DNA of 64,000 bases from Streptomyces sp. MRC013 (GTDB lineage Bacteria > Actinomycetota > Actinomycetes > Streptomycetales > Streptomycetaceae): the NCBI RefSeq assembly GCF_023614235.1, contig NZ_CP094264.1:2480001-2544000 (forward strand), in the 5' to 3' direction. The translations under genes and the position numbers were made by a program. How positions within the stretch are numbered: the stretch's first letter is position 1; every line of letters begins with the position of its first letter. Below the pieces are notes generated by a model. The model had not been told where the DNA came from, did no database searches, and saw only the letters and a program-made list of their open reading frames with translations. Of this stretch, positions 15,946-24,618 are shown one piece after another.

Positions 15946-16837
15946 CTACGTGCGCCGGGGCCGCTTCCGGCGGTGCAGTACGCGGCCGAGGACCATCACC
16001 GAGGCGAGGACGAGGACGGCGGCGGGGACGAGCCAGCGCAGCACACCGGCCCCGGCGGACGTGTCGGGACCGGGTACGGGCGCGTACCGGCCGCGCGGCG
16101 GGGCGTGGTCGACCTCCTCGGCGCTGCGCCCGATCATCGTCCGGCGGGCGTGCGCGGCCTCGGCGGGCGGCTCGACGTCGTCGACCGGGAAGTCGTCCGC
16201 GGCGAACGGGTCCGGTGAGGACGGCGGGACGGGCGCGTCGAACACACCGGGCCGCTCGACTCCGGCGGAGCCGGCGCCCCCCGTGTCCTCTCCGTCCCCC
16301 GTGCCGTCGAGGTCCGCGCCGGCGGCGGCACGCGGGCCCTCGTCCGGGGCGGCCTCCTCGACGGCGGTGCCCGTCCCGGCCGTGGCCGCGTCGTCGCCCG
16401 GGGTCCGGTACGCCTCCTCCGCGAGGGCCTCGCCGAAGCGGTCCAGGAGGCGGCGCGCCGTCGTCGCGAGCGTGTCGCCGGGGAGTTCGGCCAGGCGGCC
16501 CTCGGCCCTCGCGGTGCCGGTGAACGCCAGGCCGGTGCCGCCCTCGGCGGGGGCGAGCCGGGCGGTGAGCGTGACCTTCACACCGCCGCCGCCGCGCGCC
16601 CTCCACGCCCTCGCCCTCCACGTCGTACCCGCCGTCGTCCCGCACGGCGAGGCGCAGCGTGCCCCGGTAGGTGATGGTCTGCCCGCCGGTGCGCACCCTG
16701 AGGCGGCCCGCCAGCGGGTCCGCCGACGCGTCGGCGTCCTGCTGGAGCCCCGGGACGCAGCGGGCGACGCGCACGGGGTCCGTCAGGACGGACCGGAGGA
16801 ACGGCACGGGGACCGGGACGAACACCTCATGCTCCAT
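15946..16837 (-). CDS. SRPBCC (CoxG-like) membrane-anchored protein with apparent frameshift
   Basis: The first part, MEHEVFVPVPVPFLRSVLTD to about residue 85 (YDVEGEGVEGAR), and the second part, VKVTLTARLAPAEGGTG to the end, are in different frames but together make one SRPBCC domain like CO dehydrogenase subunit G proteins. The second half continues as DTLATTARRLLDRF, then an acidic Pro/Ala-rich linker and one C-terminal membrane segment (LRWLVPAAVLVLASVMVLG) with basic residues after it. The frame change lies near 16585-16605 in a run of CGG triplets, a typical place for a one-base sequencing or replication slip. The domain usually binds hydrophobic ligands; the role here is unknown. Confidence 0.75.
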
Positions 16838-17040
16838 GGCAGCCGAGCCTACCCACGCCGGGCCGTCCCGTACCTCCACCGCGCGCGGCCCGTCGCGAAC
16901 TCGGCGGCCGGAAGCGGGGACGGTCCGCACGGCGACGCGCCGGGACCGGACCCCGCCCTCCTCACGGCACCCTTCGAGGAGGGCGGGACCGACGGCGTGC
17001 GGGGGCGCCGCGAGCGTGTCCCCGGCCCCGGCGTCCGCCC
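16838..17040. other. Spacer, nothing recognised
   Basis: About 200 GC-rich bases between the DUF2617 stop and the SRPBCC start. No gene or clear signal. Confidence 0.3.
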
Positions 17041-17577
17041 TCACTCACACGGGCGCCGCCGGCTCCGGTCCCGCAAGGCGAACCCGACGCTGGTCCGGGT
17101 CACCACCAGCTGCCCCTCCTGGGGGTACGCGTGCCAGGTGCGCCACCGCACCCGGCCTCCGTCCCGCCGCGCCAGCATGGCCGTGAACGCGTACGGCGAG
17201 CCCGGGAACGTCCCGGCCAGGGCCTGCGGGTGGTCGGCGACCAGCCCCAGCAGCTCCTGCGCCCGTTCCGCGAACACCCCGGGCGCCAGGGTCTCCACGT
17301 GTGCCGCGAACTCGTACTCCCACCCTCCGACCCGCCTGGACACGCCCAGGGGAAGCGGCGTGCTGCTGCCGGGCATGCAGGCGACCGTCTCCGAGCAGCC
17401 GACGCCCCCCTCCTCCAGCAGTACCTGGTGGGACGCCCCGAGGAGCCTCATCTGGAGCCTGGTCCCGCCCAGTTCGAGATCGAGCACGGCGAGGGCGGGC
17501 AGGGCCTCCTTCCCCAGCGTCCAGGCCAGATCGGCCGCACGCGTGTCGGTGTACGCAGTCTGAAGGGTGGTGAGCAT
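17041..17577 (-). CDS. DUF2617 family protein
   Basis: 178 residues matching a conserved actinobacterial family of unknown function: MLTTLQTAYTDTRAADLAW at the start, LLGASHQVLLEEGG (about 48), GWEYEFAAHVE (about 88), and FPGSPYAFTAML with WRTWHAYPQEG near the end. The ATG at 17577 has GGAG 9 bases upstream; an upstream start at 17592 lacks this. No signal peptide or membrane segment is seen, so it is cytoplasmic. It is probably transcribed alone or with the SRPBCC gene. No function can be given. Confidence 0.85.
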   Translation of the reverse strand: MLTTLQTAYTDTRAADLAWTLGKEALPALAVLDLELGGTRLQMRLLGASHQVLLEEGGVGCSETVACMPGSSTPLPLGVSRRVGGWEYEFAAHVETLAPGVFAERAQELLGLVADHPQALAGTFPGSPYAFTAMLARRDGGRVRWRTWHAYPQEGQLVVTRTSVGFALRDRSRRRPCE

Positions 17578-17841
17578 GGGACAGCTCCGCAAGCACGGTG
17601 ACGTGACGGTGGACCGGGGGGTGGCGTCGCCCCCGCGAGACGTTCCGGGGACTCGAGGTACCGGCTCGATGTCCGCGCGGGTCCGAGGGCTCGAGGTACT
17701 CGACTACGAGCGAATCACGAACCGGCGATGCTCACAGCGTCTTGGGCCAACTCGGTTGCGAATACATCCCCTCGGGGGCATGGGGGCTCAACTGTTCACC
17801 CTTCCAAGGAAGATGGGGCGCCCGTTCTCAAACAAGGCGGT
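17578..17841. other. Intergenic region
   Basis: About 260 bases, less GC-rich in parts. A 10-base direct repeat CTCGAGGTAC occurs twice around 17650-17700. No gene recognised. Confidence 0.35.
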
Positions 17842-17869
17842 GCCCGGCGGGTGTTGGAACCCGCCGGGC
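17842..17869 (-). terminator. Terminator of the Gly-rich protein genes
   Basis: GCCCGGCGGG / CCCGCCGGGC stem with an 8-base loop, 42 bases after the stop of the gene at 17912. Confidence 0.6.
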
Positions 17870-17911
17870 CTCCGTCGCCACCGGCTCGGCCGGCGGGCCG
17901 GCCGCCCCTCG

Positions 17912-18154
17912 TCAGCCGCCTCCCCACCCGCCGTCCCCGCCGCGGGAACCCCCTCCCCCGCCGCGGGAGCCCTCTCCCCCGCCGCGGGACGCTCCACCGC
18001 CGGAGTCGGCCCATGGGGTCCCCCCGCCGGCGTCACCGGCCGTGCCGCCTCCACCGCCGTCGCCGCGACCGCGCGGGGAGCGGCCCCCCGTGAGTGCCAT
18101 GAACCCCGTCAGGAGCAGCAGCACCGCGCCGGACACCACGATCGTCCCGGACAT
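17912..18154 (-). CDS. Small membrane protein with Gly-rich tail
   Basis: 80 residues: one N-terminal membrane segment (SGTIVVSGAVLLLLTGFMAL), then a basic turn and a tail made almost only of Gly, Ser, Arg and Ala (GGGGS-like, ending GGWGGG). The ATG at 18154 was chosen because GGAGG lies 8 to 9 bases upstream; the GTG at 18163 sits too close to it. It pairs with the similar protein encoded just upstream (18173-18433). The function is unknown. Low-complexity tails like this are hard to tell from chance, but the membrane segment and ribosome site support a real gene. Confidence 0.6.
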   Translation of the reverse strand: MSGTIVVSGAVLLLLTGFMALTGGRSPRGRGDGGGGGTAGDAGGGTPWADSGGGASRGGGEGSRGGGGGSRGGDGGWGGG

Positions 18155-18172
18155 GTCGGCCACCTCCCTCCC

Positions 18173-18433
18173 TCAGGAGCCCCCGCCGCAACCGCCGCCG
18201 CCACCGCCACCGCACGACGACGAGCTTCCCCCGCTCCCGCACGACGACGACCCCCCGCCGCACGAGGAGCCGCCCCCGTCCCACCAACCGCCCCCGCTGC
18301 TTCCTCCGCCGTCGCGCGACGACGAGGCGTGCCGGCGGCGCCCGCTCCCCCCGCCCGCCGCACGCGCGACGGCGAGGACGATCCCGAGGATCCCCACCAG
18401 CACCGCCATGCCGATGATCACAGCCAGTACCAT
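18173..18433 (-). CDS. Small membrane protein with Cys/Gly-rich tail
   Basis: 86 residues. MVLAVIIGMAVLVGILGIVL forms one membrane segment, followed by a basic stretch (GRRRHASSSRDGG) and a Gly/Ser tail with five Cys in SCGGGSSSCGSGGSSSSCGGG-like spacing, then GCGGGS. The layout is the same as the next gene (18 bases downstream, same strand), so the two look like diverged duplicates in one operon. The Cys spacing could support disulfides or metal binding outside the membrane. No family function is known to me. Confidence 0.65.
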   Translation of the reverse strand: MVLAVIIGMAVLVGILGIVLAVARAAGGGSGRRRHASSSRDGGGSSGGGWWDGGGSSCGGGSSSCGSGGSSSSCGGGGGGGCGGGS

Positions 18434-18581
18434 CCCGTGCCTCCTCCCCCGTGTGGTGTGTGCCTGGGGGATGCCCCTCCCGGCGACGCGCCCAACCCGG
18501 ACTTGAGGAACTTCAGAGGTTTCGTCCGCCCGCGCGCGCCCGTGCTTGAGGCGGCGCCCCGTTTGCCCGCAGGATGGCGCC

Positions 18582-19787
18582 ATGACCAGAGCACCGCTCA
18601 ACCGCCGCCTCACCGGGTTCGGTACGACGATCTTCGCCGAGATGTCCGCCCTCGCGGCCGCCACCGGCTCCGTCAACCTCGGGCAGGGCTTCCCCGACAC
18701 CGACGGCCCCGAGGAGATCCGCGAGGCGGCCGTGCGCGCCCTGCGCGAGGGGCGCGGAAACCAGTACCCGCCCGGCCCCGGCGTCCCCGAGCTGCGCACC
18801 GCGATCGCCGACCACCAGCGGCGGCGGTACGGCCTCGCGTACGACCCCGACACCGAGGTCCTGGTCACCGCGGGCGCGACGGAGGCGATCGCCGCGTCCC
18901 TGCTGGCGCTGGTCGAACCGGGTGACGAGGTGGTCGCCCTGGAGCCGTACTACGACTCCTACGCGGCGTGCGTCGCCATGGCGGGCGGCACGCGCGTCCC
19001 CGTCCCGCTGCGCCCCGACCCGGCGGGCGGCCGGTTCGTGCTCGACCTGGACGAGCTGCGGGCGGCCGTCACCGACCGCACCCGGCTCCTCCTGCTCAAC
19101 ACCCCCCACAACCCCACCGGCACCGTCCTCACGCGCGAGGAGCTGGCCGCCGTCGCCGCGCTCGCGGTCGAGCGGGACCTGCTGGTCGTCACCGACGAGG
19201 TCTACGAGCACCTGGTCTTCGACGGGGCGGAGCACGTGCCGATCGCGACGCTCCCGGGGATGCGGGAGCGGACGGTGACCATCTCGTCCGCAGGGAAGAC
19301 CTTCTCGTTCACGGGCTGGAAGGTCGGCTGGCTGACCGCGCCGCCCGCGCTGACGGCCGCCGTGCGCACCGCGAAGCAGTTCCTCACGTACGTGGCGTCG
19401 GGGCCGTTCCAGTACGCCGTCGCGGAGGCGCTGCGGCTCCCGGAGTCGTACTTCGACACGCTGCGGGCGGACCTGGAGGGCAAGCGGGACCTCCTCGCCG
19501 CGGGGCTGGCGGCGGCCGGTTTCGAGGTGTACCGGCCGCGGGGCACGTACTTCGTCACCGCGGACGCCGCGCCGCTGGGCGAGGAGGACGGCGTGGCGTT
19601 CTGCCGGGCGCTGCCCGAGCGGTGCGGGGTCGTCGCCATCCCCAACGCGGTCTTCTACGACCACCCGGAAGCGGGGCGGACGCTGGTCCGGTTCGCGTTC
19701 TGCAAGAAGGAGGCGGTGCTGCGGGAGGCCGCCGACCGCCTCGCCCGCCTCCGGCCGGAGCCGCCGGACGCGCGGCCGGGGCGGTGA
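18582..19787 (+). CDS. Class I/II aminotransferase, DapC-like
   Basis: 401-residue PLP aminotransferase. Key features are VNLGQGFPDTDGPEEI (about residue 32), PPGPGVPELRTAIA (about 66), NTPHNPTGTVL (about 173), the internal-aldimine lysine in SSAGKTFSFTGWKVGW (about 237), and the C-terminal VRFAFCKKE with the substrate-carboxylate Arg. It may act as N-succinyldiaminopimelate aminotransferase in lysine and cell-wall synthesis, or as another aspartate-family aminotransferase. The ATG at 18582 fits the family N-terminus. The region around the lysine codon corresponds to the known attB of actinophage TG1 in Streptomyces. Confidence 0.93.
   Translation: MTRAPLNRRLTGFGTTIFAEMSALAAATGSVNLGQGFPDTDGPEEIREAAVRALREGRGNQYPPGPGVPELRTAIADHQRRRYGLAYDPDTEVLVTAGATEAIAASLLALVEPGDEVVALEPYYDSYAACVAMAGGTRVPVPLRPDPAGGRFVLDLDELRAAVTDRTRLLLLNTPHNPTGTVLTREELAAVAALAVERDLLVVTDEVYEHLVFDGAEHVPIATLPGMRERTVTISSAGKTFSFTGWKVGWLTAPPALTAAVRTAKQFLTYVASGPFQYAVAEALRLPESYFDTLRADLEGKRDLLAAGLAAAGFEVYRPRGTYFVTADAAPLGEEDGVAFCRALPERCGVVAIPNAVFYDHPEAGRTLVRFAFCKKEAVLREAADRLARLRPEPPDARPGR
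19278..19332 (+). other. Probable attB for phage TG1-type integrase
   Basis: In Streptomyces the TG1 serine integrase recombines inside this aminotransferase gene at the segment encoding SSAGKTFSFTGWK. The site is present and unoccupied here. The exact core was assigned from memory. Confidence 0.45.
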
Positions 19788-19810
19788 CTCGTACGGTCAC
19801 CGCCCCGGCC
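19774..19810. terminator. Bidirectional terminator between aminotransferase and YbjN-like gene
   Basis: Perfect 15-bp stem (19774-19788 with 19796-19810) with a 7-base loop. The aminotransferase stop codon is inside the left arm. Confidence 0.75.
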
Positions 19811-19840
19811 GGATCGCGCCCGCGGGGGCCGCGGGGCCGC

Positions 19841-20371
19841 TCAGACCTCGTCGCCCTCGGCGCCCTCACCGGGCTCCAGGCCCAGCTGCTCCACCATCCA
19901 CTTGTCGAACTCGATCGACGCGCGGACCCAGCTGACGGTCGACGACACGAAGTGCTCCAGGCTGACGCCCATGCCGATGAGCATCTGCGCCTCGCCGATG
20001 AGCCGGACGGTGGCGCCGCCCTGCTCGTCCTCGTGGAGGTGGGTGTAGATCTTGGGCCACAGGGTGCGGCGGTTCCAGTCGTCGATGGTCTCCAGGATCT
20101 TGGTGCGGTCCTCGACCGGGTGCGGGCGGTCGTAGAACGTGCGCACGGAGAAAACCTGCTGCTCCGCCTCGCCGCGGAACATGAAGTAGGTGCGGAAGTC
20201 CTCCCACGGCGCCGCGAGGTCACCCTCGTCGTCGACGACGTACTTGAGCTCCATCTGCTCCAGGAGCTGCTTCACCAGGTCCTGGTCGGGGACGACGGGG
20301 CCCGCCGGCCCCGCGGCCTGGGGCTGGGGCTGTCCCCCGAAATTCGGAATCGAGGACGGGTCGATGCTCAC
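19841..20371 (-). CDS. YbjN-domain protein
   Basis: 176 residues, acidic, no membrane segment. YbjN/chaperone-like pattern: QDLVKQLLEQMELKYVVDDEGDL (about 37) followed by FRTYFMFRGEAEQQVFSVRT, WNRRTLWPKIYTH (about 107) and QMLIGMGVSLEHFVSSTV (about 133). I chose the GTG at 20371 (SIDPSSIPNFGGQPQPQ) because GAAGGGAAG lies just upstream. An ATG at 20413 is in frame but that extension lacks homology. Family members resemble type III secretion chaperones in fold, but in Streptomyces no secretion system is implied. The function is unknown. Confidence 0.8.
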   Translation of the reverse strand: MSIDPSSIPNFGGQPQPQAAGPAGPVVPDQDLVKQLLEQMELKYVVDDEGDLAAPWEDFRTYFMFRGEAEQQVFSVRTFYDRPHPVEDRTKILETIDDWNRRTLWPKIYTHLHEDEQGGATVRLIGEAQMLIGMGVSLEHFVSSTVSWVRASIEFDKWMVEQLGLEPGEGAEGDEV

Positions 20372-20461
20372 CGGGTACTTCCCTTCGTACGGATAGCCGC
20401 CATCCTCCCCCATCCGGACCCGTCGGTGGCAAGCCCGACCGGCCGCGATCCGCTGCGGGCT

Positions 20462-20502
20462 GATCCGGCCGCGCCCCCGCCGGGGCGGGGCGCGGCCGGA
20501 TC
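20462..20502 (-). terminator. Terminator of clpB
   Basis: 16-bp perfect stem (20462-20477 with 20487-20502), 9 bases past the clpB stop. Confidence 0.7.
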
Positions 20503-20510
20503 CGGCGGGG

Positions 20511-23111
20511 TCACCGCACCGGCGCCACCGAGAGGTCGCCGTCCACCCGGTCCACGCGGACCGTGTCGCCGTCCCGGATCCCGCCGGACAGGATCTCCCG
20601 CGCCAGGCGGTCCCCGATGGCCGTCTGGACCAGGCGGCGCAGCGGCCGCGCGCCGTACGCCGGGTCGTTGCCCTCGTCGGCGAGCCACTCCAGGGCCGCC
20701 GGGGCGACGTCCAGCGTGAGGCGGCGCTCCGCGAGGCGGCGGGCCAGCCTGCCGACCTGGAGCCGTGCGATGCGGGCGAGCTCGTCGCGAGTGAGCGCCG
20801 AGAAGACCACGATGTCGTCCAGCCGGTTCAGGAACTCCGGCTTGAAGGAGGCGCGGACCACCTCCAGGACCTGCTCGCGCTTCTCCGCCTCCGTCGTGGT
20901 CGGCTCCATCAGGAAGTGGCTGCCCAGGTTGGAGGTGAGCACCAGGATCGTGTTGCGGAAGTCGACCGTGCGGCCCTGTCCGTCCGTGAGCCGGCCGTCG
21001 TCGAGGACCTGGAGGAGGACGTCGAAGACCTCGGGGTGGGCCTTCTCCACCTCGTCCAGCAGGATCACGCTGTACGGGCGGCGGCGCACCGCCTCCGTCA
21101 GCTGGCCGCCCTCCTCGTAGCCGACGTAGCCGGGGGGCGCGCCGACGAGGCGGGCGACGGAGTGCTTCTCACCGTACTCCGACATGTCGATGCGGACCAT
21201 CGCCCGCTCGTCGTCGAAGAGGAAGTCCGCGAGCGCCTTGGCGAGCTCCGTCTTGCCCACGCCGGTCGGGCCCAGGAAGAGGAACGAACCGGTCGGCCGG
21301 TCGGGGTCCGCGATGCCGGCGCGCGTGCGGCGCACGGCGTCCGAGACGGCCCGGACGGCCTCGGTCTGCCCGATCAGGCGCCTGCCGAGCTCCTCCTCCA
21401 TGCGGAGCAGCTTCTGCGTCTCGCCCTCCAGAAGCCGCCCGGCGGGGATGCCGGTCCAGGAGCCGACCACGTCCGCGATGTCGTCGGGGCCGACCTCCTC
21501 CTTGACCATCTTGTCCGTGCCGCCGGTCGTCTTGGCGGCCTCCTCCTCGGCCTCCGTCGCCGCGGCCAGCTCCCGCTCCACGGCCGGGATCTCCCCGTAC
21601 AGCAGCTTGGACGCGGTGTCGAAGTCGCCGTCGCGCTGGGCGCGCTCGGCCTGCCCGCGCAGGTCGTCGAGGCGCTCCTTCAGCTCACCGACGCGGTTGA
21701 GGCCCTGCTTCTCCTTCTCCCAGCGGGCGGTCAGGCCGCGCAGCTCCTCCTCCTTGTCGGCGAGGTCGCGGCGCAGCTTCTCCAGGCGCTGCACGGAACC
21801 GGGGTCGGTCTCGCTCTTCAGCGCCAGCTCCTCCATGCGGAGGCGGTCGACGGCGCGCTGCAGCTCGTCGATCTCCACGGGCGACGAGTCGATCTCCATC
21901 CGCAGCCGGGACGCCGCCTCGTCGACGAGGTCGATCGCCTTGTCGGGGAGGAAGCGGGAGGTGATGTACCGGTCGGAGAGCGTCGCGGCGGCGACCAGCG
22001 CCGAGTCCGCGATCTGCACCTTGTGGTGGGCCTCGTACCGGCCCTTCAGCCCGCGCAGGATGGCGATCGTGTCCTCGACGGTCGGCTCCGCGACCAGGAC
22101 CTGCTGGAAGCGGCGCTCCAGCGCCGGGTCCTTCTCGATCCGCTCGCGGTACTCGTCGAGCGTGGTCGCGCCGACCATGCGCAGCTCGCCGCGGGCCAGC
22201 ATGGGCTTGAGCATGTTGCCCGCGTCCATGGCGGAGTCGCCGCCGGCGCCCGCGCCGACGACCGTGTGCAGTTCGTCGATGAAGGTGACGACCCGGCCGT
22301 CGCTCTCCTTGATCTCGGAGAGGACGGTCTTCAGCCGTTCCTCGAACTCGCCCCGGTACTTCGCCCCGGCGACCATGGCGCCCAGGTCGAGGGCGACGAG
22401 CCGCTTGTCGCGCAGCGACTCGGGGACGTCGCCCTTGACGATGCGCTGGGCGAGGCCCTCGACGACCGCCGTCTTGCCGACGCCGGGCTCGCCGATGAGG
22501 ACGGGGTTGTTCTTGGTGCGCCGCGACAGCACCTGCACGACGCGGCGGATCTCCTGGTCGCGGCCGATGACCGGGTCGAGCCTGCCCTCGCGGGCGGCGG
22601 CGGTGAGGTCCGTGCCGAACTTCTCCAGTGCCTTGTACTGGCCCTCCGGGTCCTGGGTGGTGATCCGGCGCGTACCGCGGGAGGCGGTGAAGGCGGTCAG
22701 CAGCTTCTTCGCGTCGGCGCCCTGCCGGGTGAGCAGCTCGCCGGCCGGTCCGCCCTTGGCGGCGATGCCGACGAGCAGGTGCTCCGTCGACAGGTACTCG
22801 TCGCCGAGCTCGCGGGCGCGGGCCTGGGCGTCGGCGATGACGGCCAGCAGGTCGCGGTTGGGCTGCGGCGGGGCGACGGTCGACCCGGTGACGCTCGGGA
22901 GGCCGGCGAGGAGCCGCTCGGCGCCCGAGCGCACGGCGGCCTGGTCGGCCTCGACGGCGGCGAGCAGGTCGGTGAGGTTCTCGTTGTCCTGGCCGGAGAG
23001 CAGCGCCAGCAGCAGGTGCGCCGGGGTGAGGTCCGGGTGTCCGTCGGACACGGCGCGGTTGGTGGCGGCGGTGAGAGCGTCCCGGCTCTTGTTGGTCAGC
23101 TCGGCGTCCAC
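20511..23111 (-). CDS. clpB: ATP-dependent disaggregase ClpB
   Basis: 866-residue Hsp100 chaperone that works with DnaK/DnaJ/GrpE to dissolve protein aggregates. Domains in order: N-terminal Clp repeats (1-145), AAA module 1 with Walker A GEPGVGKT (about 206) and Walker B VTFIDELH, a coiled-coil middle domain with Glu/Lys/Arg heptads (about 405-525), AAA module 2 with Walker A GPTGVGKT (about 605) and Walker [11 protein letters not shown], and a C-terminal small domain. Length and motifs are complete. A HAIR operator for HspR sits 70-90 bases upstream of the ATG, so it should be induced by heat with dnaK. Confidence 0.97.
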   Translation of the reverse strand: MDAELTNKSRDALTAATNRAVSDGHPDLTPAHLLLALLSGQDNENLTDLLAAVEADQAAVRSGAERLLAGLPSVTGSTVAPPQPNRDLLAVIADAQARARELGDEYLSTEHLLVGIAAKGGPAGELLTRQGADAKKLLTAFTASRGTRRITTQDPEGQYKALEKFGTDLTAAAREGRLDPVIGRDQEIRRVVQVLSRRTKNNPVLIGEPGVGKTAVVEGLAQRIVKGDVPESLRDKRLVALDLGAMVAGAKYRGEFEERLKTVLSEIKESDGRVVTFIDELHTVVGAGAGGDSAMDAGNMLKPMLARGELRMVGATTLDEYRERIEKDPALERRFQQVLVAEPTVEDTIAILRGLKGRYEAHHKVQIADSALVAAATLSDRYITSRFLPDKAIDLVDEAASRLRMEIDSSPVEIDELQRAVDRLRMEELALKSETDPGSVQRLEKLRRDLADKEEELRGLTARWEKEKQGLNRVGELKERLDDLRGQAERAQRDGDFDTASKLLYGEIPAVERELAAATEAEEEAAKTTGGTDKMVKEEVGPDDIADVVGSWTGIPAGRLLEGETQKLLRMEEELGRRLIGQTEAVRAVSDAVRRTRAGIADPDRPTGSFLFLGPTGVGKTELAKALADFLFDDERAMVRIDMSEYGEKHSVARLVGAPPGYVGYEEGGQLTEAVRRRPYSVILLDEVEKAHPEVFDVLLQVLDDGRLTDGQGRTVDFRNTILVLTSNLGSHFLMEPTTTEAEKREQVLEVVRASFKPEFLNRLDDIVVFSALTRDELARIARLQVGRLARRLAERRLTLDVAPAALEWLADEGNDPAYGARPLRRLVQTAIGDRLAREILSGGIRDGDTVRVDRVDGDLSVAPVR

Positions 23112-23179
23112 TTGTGCTTGGTCCTCCTCGGTTGCCGGTGTGGGTGCCCACCGGACATGACTCAGCCAACGTCCATAAA

Positions 23180-23200
23180 ATTGAGTCTATTCCACTCAAG
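23180..23200. promoter_or_regulatory. HAIR operator (HspR) upstream of clpB
   Basis: ATTGAGT-N7-ACTCAAG, close to the HspR consensus CTTGAGT-N7-ACTCAAG. It lies between clpB and the divergent PPOX gene at 23238, which could also be affected. Confidence 0.85.
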
Positions 23201-23237
23201 GTGGTGAGGGCCAGCGACCACCGGTAGGTTCCGGCCC

Positions 23238-23651
23238 ATGGCGATCGACCTGCGCAACCCCGGCGCCTCCTACGTCAGCTTCTGGCGGGAGCGGCACATC
23301 TGCACCCTGACGACCCTCCGCCCGGACGGCACCCCGCACGTCGTGGCGGTGGGCGTGACGTACGACCCCGAGGGGGGCGAGAAGGGCGTCGCGCGCGTGA
23401 TCGCCAACAAGAACAGCCGGAAGGTGGCCAACGTCCTGGCCGCCGGCCCCGGCGGTGCGCGGGTCGCCGTGTGCCAGGTGGACGCCGGACGCTGGGCGAC
23501 GCTGGAAGGACGCGCGGTGGTCCGCACCGAGCCCGACGCCGTCGCGGACGCCGTCGCCCGGTACGCCGAGCGGTACGGGCGCACACCGGCGCCGAACCCG
23601 GACCGGGTCGTGGTCGAGATCGCCCTCACCCGGGCGATGGGCCGCGCCTAG
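23238..23651 (+). CDS. PPOX-class F420- or flavin-dependent oxidoreductase
   Basis: 137 residues with the split-barrel fold of pyridoxamine 5'-phosphate oxidase-like proteins: RHICTLTTLRPDGTPHVVAVG (about 19), NKNSRKVANVL (about 58), WATLEGRAVV (about 85), and a C-terminal RVVVEIALTRAMG. Actinobacterial members of this group commonly bind F420 and reduce small molecules. It starts at the ATG after a short leader and is transcribed away from clpB, so the HAIR site at 23180 may touch its promoter. It ends before a strong bidirectional terminator. The substrate is unknown. Confidence 0.85.
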   Translation: MAIDLRNPGASYVSFWRERHICTLTTLRPDGTPHVVAVGVTYDPEGGEKGVARVIANKNSRKVANVLAAGPGGARVAVCQVDAGRWATLEGRAVVRTEPDAVADAVARYAERYGRTPAPNPDRVVVEIALTRAMGRA

Positions 23652-23696
23652 GGGAGCGCGCGGCCCGTGGGCGGGGTCCGTTCCGTGCGCGCGCAG

Positions 23697-23741
23697 CACA
23701 GCGGCGCCATCGTGTTTCAGGTCCACGATGGCGCCGCTGTG
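23697..23741. terminator. Strong bidirectional terminator
   Basis: Perfect 18-bp stem (23697-23714 with 23724-23741) and a 9-base loop between the PPOX gene (+) and the small Rieske-like gene (-). Confidence 0.85.
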
Positions 23742-23784
23742 TGGGGGGAAGCGCCTGAACGATCTGTAACGACGGGGGAATCGC

Positions 23785-24101
23785 TCAGGCGCTGCGGGGG
23801 TGGCGGAGGTGGTCTGGGCCTCGACGAGCTGGTGGTCCCGCTGGTCGAGGTTGACGAAGATCATTCCGTAGCGGACCGCGCAGCGGACGGGCTTCGGCGC
23901 GCCGCGCGGCCGGCGGAGGCACCGGTAGGCGCGGATGTCCTCGTCCTCCCCGCGGGTGATGACGATCGGCTCCCCGAAGAGGGTGACCATCAGCGAGTCG
24001 CCACCCTGCGGCACTGCGGTGACGAGGTCGATGAAGTGCCACCCGGACCGGTAGGCGGACGCCATCTCGCGGCGGAAGCGGGGGTCGTCGGGGACGTTCA
24101 T
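23785..24101 (-). CDS. Degenerate Rieske-like small protein, coupled to repeat protein
   Basis: Begins MNVPDDPRFRREMASAYRSG. The part LMVTLFGEPIVITRGEDEDI, then RAYRCLRRPRG and VRCAVRYGMIFVNLDQRDH, follows the spacing of a Rieske domain. The two cysteines (61, 74) remain, but the His ligands read as Arg (C-x-R63, C-x-x-R77), so a 2Fe-2S cluster is unlikely in the usual form. The ATG overlaps the repeat-protein stop (ATGA), implying coupled synthesis. As written the frame runs on through the terminator and antisense to the PPOX gene to 23196. One extra C in a C5 run near 23797 would end it at TGA 23787-23785, giving about 105 residues; I prefer that 3' end. The function is unknown. Confidence 0.55.
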
Positions 24102-24490
24102 GCGACGGCACCCGCCGACGCGGATCCGGTGCCCTCCGAGGAGCGCCCGCCGGAGACCGGCAGAGGGGCGACCTCCCACGAGGGCTCACCCGTCCTCGTC
24201 GGCTCGGACTCCCACGAGGGCTCACCCGCGCTCGCCGGCTCGGACTCCCACGAGGGCTCACCCGCGCTCGCCGGTCCGGACTCCCACGAGGGCTCACCCG
24301 TCCTCGTCGGCTCGGACTCCCACGAGGGCTCACCCACCCTCGCCGGTCCGGACTCCCACGAGGGCTCACCCACGCCGGCACTGCCCGCGGACACTGTTTC
24401 CCACGACGGTTCGCCGCTGAGGTCGACGACACCGCACGCAGCCGCCGCGGCGACAGCTATGACGCTAAGTGCACGAACCATCCTGGTCAT
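24098..24490 (-). CDS. Secreted protein with seven GEPSWE repeats
   Basis: 130 residues. A signal sequence (MTRMVRALSVIAVAAAAACG) has a lipobox-like AAAC, so it may be a lipoprotein or a secreted peptide. The rest is mainly seven copies of GEPSWE, five of them in a 12-residue unit such as GEPSWESEPTRT, GEPSWESGPASA and GEPSWESEPASA, then a tail GGRSSEGTGSASAGAVA. Every unit keeps Gly, Glu, Pro, Ser, Trp and Glu; the linker varies. The gene is followed with a 4-base overlap by the Rieske-like gene and faces a LuxR-type gene. It could be a precursor with repeated cores (RiPP-like) or a structural surface protein. I recognise no known family. Confidence 0.7.
   Translation of the reverse strand: MTRMVRALSVIAVAAAAACGVVDLSGEPSWETVSAGSAGVGEPSWESGPARVGEPSWESEPTRTGEPSWESGPASAGEPSWESEPASAGEPSWESEPTRTGEPSWEVAPLPVSGGRSSEGTGSASAGAVA
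24173..24415. repeat. 36-bp coding repeats (GEPSWE units)
   Basis: DNA basis of the protein repeat. Units share TCCCACGAGGGCTCACC on the + strand with a period of 36 bases in the central five; the outer units have diverged. Not a CRISPR. Confidence 0.85.
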
Positions 24491-24618
24491 GGACGATCTC
24501 CACCTCTTTTTGTCCTTACCTCCTCCCCCGCGTTTACGACGATGGCTCACTCCGAACGCTTCCACCAGCCGATACAGGCATCATGTTCCTGAAATACAGG
24601 ACCCTGAGGGGGGTGCAG

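Noticed and set aside
24173..24415. Regular 36-bp repeats resembling a CRISPR array
   Set aside because: Units are contiguous with no unique spacers of constant length, and they encode a clean repeated protein motif; no cas genes.
24100..24420. Plus-strand repeat protein (SHEGSP units)
   Set aside because: The same DNA read on + also gives a repeat, but it has no signal sequence or good start and is antisense to the better-supported minus-strand gene with signal peptide and stop/start coupling.
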